From Chara braunii (lineage: Eukaryota; Streptophyta; Charophyceae; Charales; Characeae): a stretch of DNA of 31,915 nucleotides. The stretch covers positions 1,382,496-1,414,410 of the forward strand of contig BFEA01000069.1 of NCBI GenBank assembly GCA_003427395.1, read 5' to 3'. The notes below the pieces were generated by a model. That model was not told where the DNA came from. It did no database searches and worked only from the letters and a program-made list of their open reading frames with translations. A program made the translations under genes and the position numbers. Positions within the stretch are counted from its first letter, which is position 1; every line of letters starts with the position of its first letter. Positions 27,946 to 31,915 of the stretch are shown here, piece after piece.

Positions 27946-29100
27946 ATGGCAGGAATTATTAGTTTATTAATTAACACTCCAGTATTTAGGTCAATGGAAG
28001 GGTCAACGGCGGTTGAACGGGTTTATAGCCAAGAAGGAAAAAAAAAAGATTGGGAAACTTCTCAGTGCTTGCTTTAAGAATGAAATTTTTCCAGCAGGGG
28101 TGAATATCGGCGTGGCCCAATTGAGTGAGGACATTGAACATTTTGATTTGAACGAAGAATTATACGAGATAAACATCCAATGGTTGAAGGACCATGCTGT
28201 GCCGATTATTTTTGAGAATGAATCTACTACCCTTTCTAATTCCCTGTTAAAAAAGAAGTTAGTCCGGATATATGAAAACGCATGGTACGACGCAGGGATT
28301 GTGGATGAGTCAGTCACTAGAGGGAGATATAAAAATGAAGGAAAAAACGTCGTTTCGTTTGTCTCATCGGAGAAATCGATCATCCAATGGATGTTGAAAA
28401 AGCAAGAGAACAAAATTCATTGTGAAGACAAGGACTATGACATTCGTTTTCTGCCATGGATGACCCTGGCAGAGATGAAGATCTTCAAAGAGTCGGGCTG
28501 AAAGGTCTGTTGGGTGCGTTGCCCAAGAGTCCCACTGCAGCTAATGTCCACACTGAGAGTAGCAATCGAGAAGACATTTGGGGAAGTTATAAAGTCGTAT
28601 CCAACAGAACAAGACGACGAGGAGCCCGAATTGGGCAGCGTACGCTTAGATTTGGAAACCTGCGCCCAACCAAGGATCTGCCCCCACTTGGCAGTGGGTA
28701 TTCCGAAGCAGGGGGATTATTACTTCTGAAATTTTGTCAGCAAACACCCCATGCTGTAACGTATGCAGGACCTTCTATCACGTGGAAACGAACGATACAT
28801 GCCCTGCAAAGGAAATTAATCCTTTTGACAACCCAAGTCCACGGCTACCCCCTCCGGAACCGCAGTTCTCCGGTTTCGTAGCGAAGGGTGAAACCCCACC
28901 TATAAACGTTTTTCGGCGTCTCCCACGGGGAGCCTGGAAGGACTCGTCACAAGAGGGAAACAGTAACAAGCGATGAAACAACAGGAAAGGGAGATGAAAA
29001 GGAAAAGGCAAAGGATTCGATCAGAAAGAAAAAGGGCCAAAGGAAAGGAGTGAGAAGGAAATGGGAAAGCAAAAGGAGAAATTTCCCGATTTATGTGTGT
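27946..29100 (+). pseudogene. LINE copy D ORF1 (gag-like, DUF4283-type with zinc knuckle)
   Basis: From ATG 27946 the protein reads MAGIISLLINTPVFRSMEGS. It shifts frame at the A-run near 28040, then runs 28013-28501 as LNEELYEINIQWLKDHAVPI and SEKSIIQWMLKKQENKIH. After one more shift comes KVCWVRCPRVPLQLMSTLRV, EKTFGEVIKSYP and a C-x2-C-x4-H-x6-C knuckle (28755, 28764, 28779, 28800). The WVRxPxxPL and G-x-V-I pattern with a trailing knuckle resembles plant LINE ORF1 of the DUF4283 type, an RNA-binding protein. A Lys/Arg-rich tail follows (KQQEREMKRKRQRIRSER). It is cut by the foldback element at 29117. Confidence 0.7.
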
Positions 29101-29116
29101 CATCCTTGGGGCCTCG

Positions 29117-29222
29117 CTCCACTACTCTCGACATGCACAAAAGACAAAAATCATGGCGCTATATCTTTCCATGTTCTAGCGGAAGATTCACTCTCGTTTT
29201 GCACATTTCGAGAGTAGTGGAG
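29117..29222 (+). repeat. 106-bp foldback unit, left copy
   Basis: It begins CTCCACTACTCTCGACATGC and ends ATTTCGAGAGTAGTGGAG, so it has its own inverted termini of about 15 bp. The interior reads CATGTTCTAGCGGAAGATTC. An inverted copy of equal length follows after 20 bp. Confidence 0.85.
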
Positions 29223-29242
29223 ATCTCCTCGCTCCCTCCTGG

Positions 29243-29348
29243 CTCCACTACTGTCGAAATGTGCAAAACGAGAGTGAATCTTCCGCTAGAACATGGAAAG
29301 ATACAGCTCCATGTTTTTTGTCTTTTGTGCATGTCAAGAGTAGTGGAG
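29243..29348 (-). repeat. 106-bp foldback unit, right copy (inverted)
   Basis: The inverse of 29117-29222 with a handful of differences by eye. The pair forms a 232-bp foldback with a 20-bp spacer (29223-29242). A rearranged third copy is at 21161-21250. Confidence 0.85.
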
Positions 29349-29373
29349 AAAGGCCCTCTGTTTTTTTTTTAAT

Positions 29374-29505
29374 ATCTCGCCCCCGTCGCGTGCCCGGGCC
29401 ACGGCCAAGATGCCTAGGCCACGCGCGAGATTACTAACAAGAAAAAAGAGAGCATCTCGTCGCGTGGCTGGGCCACGGCCACGATGCCTCGGCCACATCC
29501 GAGAA
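29374..29505. repeat. Two GGCCACGGCC units in tandem
   Basis: Two units of about 60 bp share GTCGCGTG, GGGCCACGGCCA and GATGCC, followed by (T/C)(A/C)GGCCAC...CGAGA. They are GC-rich, CpG-rich and related in style to 1-110 and 2127-2147. No gene is seen. They separate the two parts of the composite repeat (29117-29348 and 29525-29650). Confidence 0.5.
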
Positions 29506-29524
29506 AAAAAGGAAAAAAAGGCCA

Positions 29525-29650
29525 TATGCCAGACTGGACTGCAGTTGCAAACTCCGCCTTGCAACTTTTCTGCATGTCAAGAGTTTCAACTGCATTTGAA
29601 ACTTGGGACCGTACTGGACTCCAAAAAGGCAGTTCGAAATGCATTTACAA
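29525..29650 (-). repeat. Dispersed repeat, relative of 20985-21080
   Basis: The minus strand reads TGCCTTTTTGGAGTCCAG, then AAGGCGGAGTTTGCAACTGC, parallel to 20987-21070. About 75-80% similar by eye, with a longer middle here. Confidence 0.6.
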
Positions 29651-29700
29651 ACTGCTTTCCTGACTGCATGCTAGTTAGCCCCGTTTTTTTTGGGAAAAGT

Positions 29701-29746
29701 CATAAAACCTCCCCGCGATGAAACCTTTGTATCCATTTCCCCCCAA
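29701..29746 (+). repeat. Inverted repeat, left arm (partner 30507-30552)
   Basis: CATAAAACCTCC...GATGAAACCTTTGTATCCATTTCC recurs inverted at 30507-30552. The arms are 46 bp and about 85% identical. They enclose the LINE D tail. Confidence 0.75.
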
Positions 29747-29756
29747 CCGGGGAAAA

Positions 29757-30035
29757 TCTCCAGATTCGCCAACGAATGGCTGGGTGGACCAAGGGAGGGA
29801 TGGGTGGCAAGGGTACAGTGGTCGGGCGACATCGAGCGAGATGGACAGACACGAGAAGAGGACCAGCAGGTATCAGTTCCATGAGATTACCGCCTCATCT
29901 TCAAGGATTGGACATCAATTGACCCCAGCATTCCTATGCGGGGCCCTGAGTATTTCCCAGATCCTTTTCCCCCCCACCCCTTGGCATTGGAAGTCAGGCT
30001 CTAGAGGTTCGGGACAGCGGACAAGAAGAGGGTAG
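29757..30035 (+). pseudogene. Unassigned conserved LINE 3' coding block (copy D tail)
   Basis: The frame through 29884 gives RFANEWLGGPREGWVARVQW, a TGA, then DYRLIFKDWTSIDPSIPMRG and FPDPFPP. It matches 8563-8797 in copy A. The sequence upstream of WLGG is unrelated in the two copies because A has the palindrome there. The function is unknown. Position and shared order with the 3' motif suggest the last coding part of one LINE subfamily. Confidence 0.55.
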
Positions 30036-30273
30036 GAATCGAGGGGAAAAGGAAGGAACGGACCCGCTGGTGCCCCCCAGTGGTCCCGCCTGGCCCCAGC
30101 CCCTCGTCCCTCACGGAGAAGATAGCCAGACAAGCTGTACCAGATATGCAGATACCTTAGATAAATTGCTCAATTTTGCTCAGCTTTCTTTCCCAACTTT
30201 TCACTAGTTTTACCTTCTCAGTCTTCTTTGCTTTTTTCTCCGTATGAGACACTCTCAATGCTGTGTAAATAAT
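30036..30273 (+). other. LINE D 3' untranslated sequence
   Basis: No gene. T-rich from 30170 onward. Confidence 0.35.
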
Positions 30274-30356
30274 GGGACGCTGGACCCGGTTTCCAGCAGG
30301 TGATACTCCCCACCAATAAATGGAGCGTTTTTCAAAAAAAAAAAAAAAAAAAAAAA
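30274..30356 (+). promoter_or_regulatory. LINE D 3'-end motif and poly(A) tail
   Basis: GGGACGCTGGACCCGGTTTC (30274-30293) is followed by CAGC, GGTGATACTCCCCACC, AATAAA (30315-30320) and 23 A's (30334-30356). GCTGG can pair with CCAGC around a nine-base loop, and GGTG with CACC around eight. Nearly the same tail ends LINE A. Confidence 0.7.
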
Positions 30357-30385
30357 GGTGACGTGGGCCCCAAAACACTTAAGGC

Positions 30386-30467
30386 GTCATTTTTGCACCC
30401 TGCAAAACTCTTTCCCGCCATTTTTACATAGCAGCCCTTACCGGGCCAGCCAGGGTGCAAAAATGAC
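30386..30467. repeat. 17-bp perfect inverted repeat (hairpin)
   Basis: GTCATTTTTGCACCCTG (30386-30402) and its exact inverse (30451-30467) enclose 48 bases. Similarity continues outward imperfectly. It starts just after the LINE poly(A). It is not a terminator in the bacterial sense. Confidence 0.7.
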
Positions 30468-30506
30468 CCCAAAAGTAATTTTGGACCTGCCACACTTTTT
30501 TCCCCT

Positions 30507-30552
30507 TTGGCGGGAAATGGATACAAAGGTTTCGTCTCCAGGAGGTTTTATG
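30507..30552 (-). repeat. Inverted repeat, right arm (partner 29701-29746)
   Basis: The inverse of the left arm. See 29701-29746. Confidence 0.75.
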
Positions 30553-30599
30553 AATTTTCTCTTTTTCTTTTTTTCTTTTCGTTTTTGACACAGGCATAC

Positions 30600-30780
30600 T
30601 GATTGATTGATTGATTGTGATTGGTTGGTTGGTTAGTTAACTTGGTAAATTGACTGATTGATTGATACAAAAAAAAAAAAAAAAGCACACGAATGCGCGT
30701 GTGTGTGTGTGTGCGGGCAGGGGTGGGGGGTTTGGTTGGTTGGTTGGGACACCCCTCCCCCACCAATCAATTAATCAAGA
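30600..30780. repeat. Composite (GATT)n, poly(A), (GT)n and G-run repeat
   Basis: GATT repeats, GGTT repeats, 16 A's (about 30669-30684), (GT)n, a G-run with TTGGTTGG, then ACACCCCTCCCCCACC and AATCAATTAATC. The two halves are complementary. The same arrangement occurs at 3059-3165. Confidence 0.8.
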
Positions 30781-31154
30781 CGAAACTGCTCTGGTGTCAC
30801 ACTTTCAGTTTGAAATAGGCAGGAAAAACACTACGTCGCAATTTCATCATCAGAGGAGTTCAAAACGGCAAAAAAAACTATACGTTGCAGCCCGATCCGC
30901 GCTGTAGTTCGTTAGAGGCGAACACAGCAGACAAACAGGGTCCCGCACAGGGAACTACCGGGACCTTAGTAGACCTATCAACCGGGACCTTCGCGGACCA
31001 CCAGGACCTGTGGACATAGTAGCACAGAGTGGAGTTTCCTCAACCCCCGTATCTGGACGTGTTCGTGGATATGAGGGGTTGAGGAAATACAACGCAAATT
31101 TCTGCATATCTCCACCAGCACGTCCAGATTCGCGTGTTGAGAAAACTCGACACT
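30781..31154. other. Unassigned sequence with a 13-bp hairpin
   Basis: No gene is seen. TTTCCTCAACCCC (31035-31047) pairs exactly with GGGGTTGAGGAAA (31075-31087). GGGACCTT words recur at about 30969 and 30983. Confidence 0.5.
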
Positions 31155-31256
31155 GTTGGTGGGACTTGGCACAGCCCGTGGAGAGGGTGCAGATTCTCTT
31201 ACTGGTGACCGCGCGGGCTATTTGAAACCGAGCCCGAAATTGTCCCGCGCGGACGT

Positions 31257-31322
<66 letters not shown>

Positions 31323-31430
31323 GCAGTGTGACCATTGTCATGTTGCCTATACCCCTATACATGCCATCTTTCCGGTCGGGTACAGGTCCCCCGACATGAT
31401 TGTGTACGGGTGTGAATTTGTCCCACACGG

Positions 31431-31478
<48 letters not shown>

Positions 31479-31685
31479 TAGTACGGCGACCCTTATTCTG
31501 CCTGTACCGGACCCGGAACATAGGTTGTATACATTCATTATTCAGGTGCCTTATGGGGGGGAGGACGGTAGTCCCTGATAATGAATGTATAGAAGCCATC
31601 TTTCCGGTCAGGTACAGGCAAAACGAGGGTCATTGACATAGCAACCGTGTGCGTTATGTTGGGGGAGGATGGTAGCTATGGATGC

Positions 31686-31754
<69 letters not shown>

Positions 31755-31915
31755 CGTGTGTGTGTGTGTGTGTGCGTGTCTCTCTCTCTCTCCCTCCGGC
31801 GCGGACATATTCGCCCCCTGTTTCAAGTTCGCCCGTGCAGCCCACCATTAATGGAATTGGCCCTGTTTGCGCGAGCTCCACAGCGCCGGATGCCAAGTCC
31901 CACCAGCAGCTTTGT
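31155..31915. repeat. Large inverted repeat seeded with four microsatellites
   Basis: 31155-31260 (TGGTGGGACTTGGCA ... TTGTCCCGCGCGGACG) recurs inverted at about 31790-31905. The microsatellites are (CA)n 31259-31316, (GA)n 31434-31476, (TC)n 31690-31739 and interrupted (TG)n 31740-31778. 31484-31545 and 31575-31640 form an inner inverted repeat (TATACATTCATTAT with its inverse, about 31527-31540 and 31577-31590). Open frames here translate the repeats and are not genes. The repeat may continue past the window end. Confidence 0.75.

Noticed and set aside
30955-31599. 214-codon minus-strand frame with poly(Ser-Leu) and poly(Cys-Val)
   Set aside because: It is translation of (GA)n and (CA)n microsatellites within an inverted repeat, with no domain.

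Overview
This window comes from a large, repeat-packed eukaryotic nuclear genome, most likely a streptophyte (land plant or charophyte-type green alga). The evidence is the type of retroelement present. The L1-type LINEs carry an ORF1 that resembles the plant DUF4283/zinc-knuckle type, an EEP endonuclease, a reverse transcriptase and a zf-RVT-like C-terminus. There is also a Ty3/gypsy pol fragment and abundant poly(A), dinucleotide and (GATT)n tracts. A charophyte is only my guess. I see no intact host gene, rRNA, tRNA or CRISPR array. Every recognisable coding region is a broken mobile-element gene.

Layout. 1-2260: decayed Ty3/gypsy pol on the minus strand (RT scrap, RNase H, integrase), with GC-rich GGCCG repeats near both ends. 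2640-3205: poly(A) and GATT/CAAT tetranucleotide repeats in alternating orientation. 3430-9021: LINE copy A (+), interrupted by a 520-bp MITE (3975-4494) and a 290-bp near-perfect palindrome (8273-8562). 9022-16627: LINE copy B (+), starting directly at the poly(A) of A and carrying a second MITE (14660-15181). 16628-18442: unassigned sequence, a third MITE (17427-17950, inverted, with an 8-bp target duplication) and another LINE 3' end (E). 18443-18935: a candidate terminal-inverted-repeat element. 19180-20605: a degenerate tyrosine-recombinase gene between 108-bp direct repeats. 20985-21250: a dispersed composite repeat. 21390-27603: LINE copy C (-). 27946-29100: ORF1 of a further copy D (+), head to head with C. 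29117-30560: paired 106-bp foldback elements, GGCC repeats and a LINE 3' tail. 30600-31915: composite microsatellites and a large inverted repeat seeded with (CA)n, (GA)n, (TC)n and (TG)n.

The LINE pieces explain one another. ORF1 is most complete in D, EEP and RT are best preserved in C and B, and the 3' ends of A, B, C, D and E share a 20-base motif ahead of poly(A). The most novel item is the tyrosine-recombinase relic at 19356-20404. Its R, K, H-x-x-R, H and Y positions can all be read at plausible spacing, despite one or two frameshifts and two stops.

One stretch is not biology. 22922-22959 and 23108-23142 are back-to-back Tn5/Nextera mosaic ends (mate-pair junction adapters). The duplicated sequence around them (about 22922-23394) is an assembly artefact, and proteins predicted across it are chimeric.
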